From Baffinella frigidus (lineage: Eukaryota; Cryptophyceae; Cryptomonadales; Baffinellaceae), in contig MU646430.1 of assembly GCA_026770585.1 (NCBI GenBank), positions 648,499-663,320 of the forward strand: a stretch of 14,822 nt of DNA. Direction: 5' to 3'. Shown one piece after another: positions 14,085-14,822 of the stretch (the first letter of the stretch is position 1; each line of letters opens with the position of its first letter). The notes under the pieces are model-generated. The model was not told the DNA's origin, made no database searches, and worked only from the letters and a program-made list of their open reading frames with translations. The translations under genes and the position numbers were made by a program.

Positions 14085-14822
14085 GAGCGAGCCCAGCCGG
14101 CAGGCTTCCCGCGTGACACGAAATTCACTATGTGGCTTGCCTCTGACTTCAAAAGGGCCCCCAGGCCAGAGCCGTGCTCTTCTTCATCTTTATCTAGCAA
14201 ACGCGGTTACATGTTGGTTCATGATCACAGCCATGGGGGTTTTCAGCAGCAGAATCTCACGACTGGAATTGTCTCGTGCACGTGCACACCACGCCAGGTC
14301 ACTGATGGCAATTTAAACTTAAAACAAATCGGACATGGAAAGGACGAGGAGCAGCCTCTCACGTGGGACCGCACACTCCTTTTGTACCGCGAAACGAACC
14401 GTTGCGTCCTGAAATTCTGATCATGATCTGCCGTCGGTGTTGGACTTCTCTATCCTCGAACGTGTTTGCTGATTACCTCGTGACTTTCGAATTTTTATGA
14501 CAAATTTTGGTCACTTTTTGGTCGTTTTCGAATAGGCGGACTCGTCGGTTCCCTCACGCTGACTTTCACCTCAAACTCGGGTGTACGTACGAGGTATGGT
14601 AGCAAAATATGGACCATTCGAAAATTATGGACGGTCTTTACCACACAAACGATTTCATTTGTACCACGAGATTTCCGCTATAATACCGTTTAAAACTCAA
14701 AAGCTTCTATAAACGACGTTTTTTTGTCGTTTTTTTGCCTTGATCGATTTCCTTCTTTACTACACGTTTCGCGAAGCAATTCAGCCGCGAGTTGACAGTT
14801 GACTAATTCGAGATCAAATTGT
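14085..14822. other. Unassigned region
   Basis: No repeat family and no recognisable protein. A 96-residue plus-strand frame at 14130-14420 has no motif that I know. Past 14450 the sequence is AT-richer with homopolymer T runs. Confidence 0.5.

Overview
The window is nuclear DNA from a eukaryote, probably an alga or other protist. It has no bacterial-style dense coding. It has many GT-AG introns, foldback (MITE-like) elements, microsatellites, and long degenerate tracts of the Arabidopsis-type telomere heptamer (CCCTAAA/TTTAGGG). I cannot name the species. A TTTAGGG-type repeat and a channelrhodopsin gene fit several algal and protist lineages.

The main content is one minus-strand gene that no single open reading frame reveals. 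Twelve short exons between 12887 and 3436 join with matching phases into a 1344-nt coding sequence (447 residues). It encodes a seven-helix microbial rhodopsin of the channelrhodopsin family. Helix 3 carries an R-x-x-S-W-x-x-T-C-P motif. Helix 6 carries FFVAWxxFPxLW. Helix 7 carries D-A-F-C-K, with the retinal Schiff-base lysine at residue 267. The helix-3 counterion position is Ser, the partner of the DC-gate Cys is Ser, and of the helix-2 glutamates only the E90-equivalent remains. This pattern matches anion channelrhodopsins (GtACR type), so I call it a candidate light-gated anion channel. A charged cytoplasmic tail of about 170 residues follows.

Layout: 1-1350 holds repeated copies of a small hydrophobic coding-like segment (LVATLAVACQQV-like), broken by foldback elements. 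1498-1693 is a telomere-like tract. 1700-2950 has more foldbacks and no convincing gene. 2950-3422 is a 473-bp element with ~30-bp inverted ends, just past the rhodopsin stop codon. 3436-12887 is the rhodopsin gene. Its introns (80 to 2233 nt) are made of telomere-like heptamer arrays, foldback elements of at least six families, microsatellites and degenerate partial copies of its own exons. 12888-14822 is upstream DNA with a 183-bp tandem repeat ending in a 37-bp-arm hairpin, and no recognisable gene.

The telomere-like repeats inside the gene all have the CCCTAAA-like strand as the sense strand. They therefore place many CTAAC/CTGAAC (branch-point-like) motifs in the introns. Introns 7 and 9 are almost nothing but such heptamers. 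Exon calls rest on my reading of splice sites, phase and family alignment; no transcript or database search was available.
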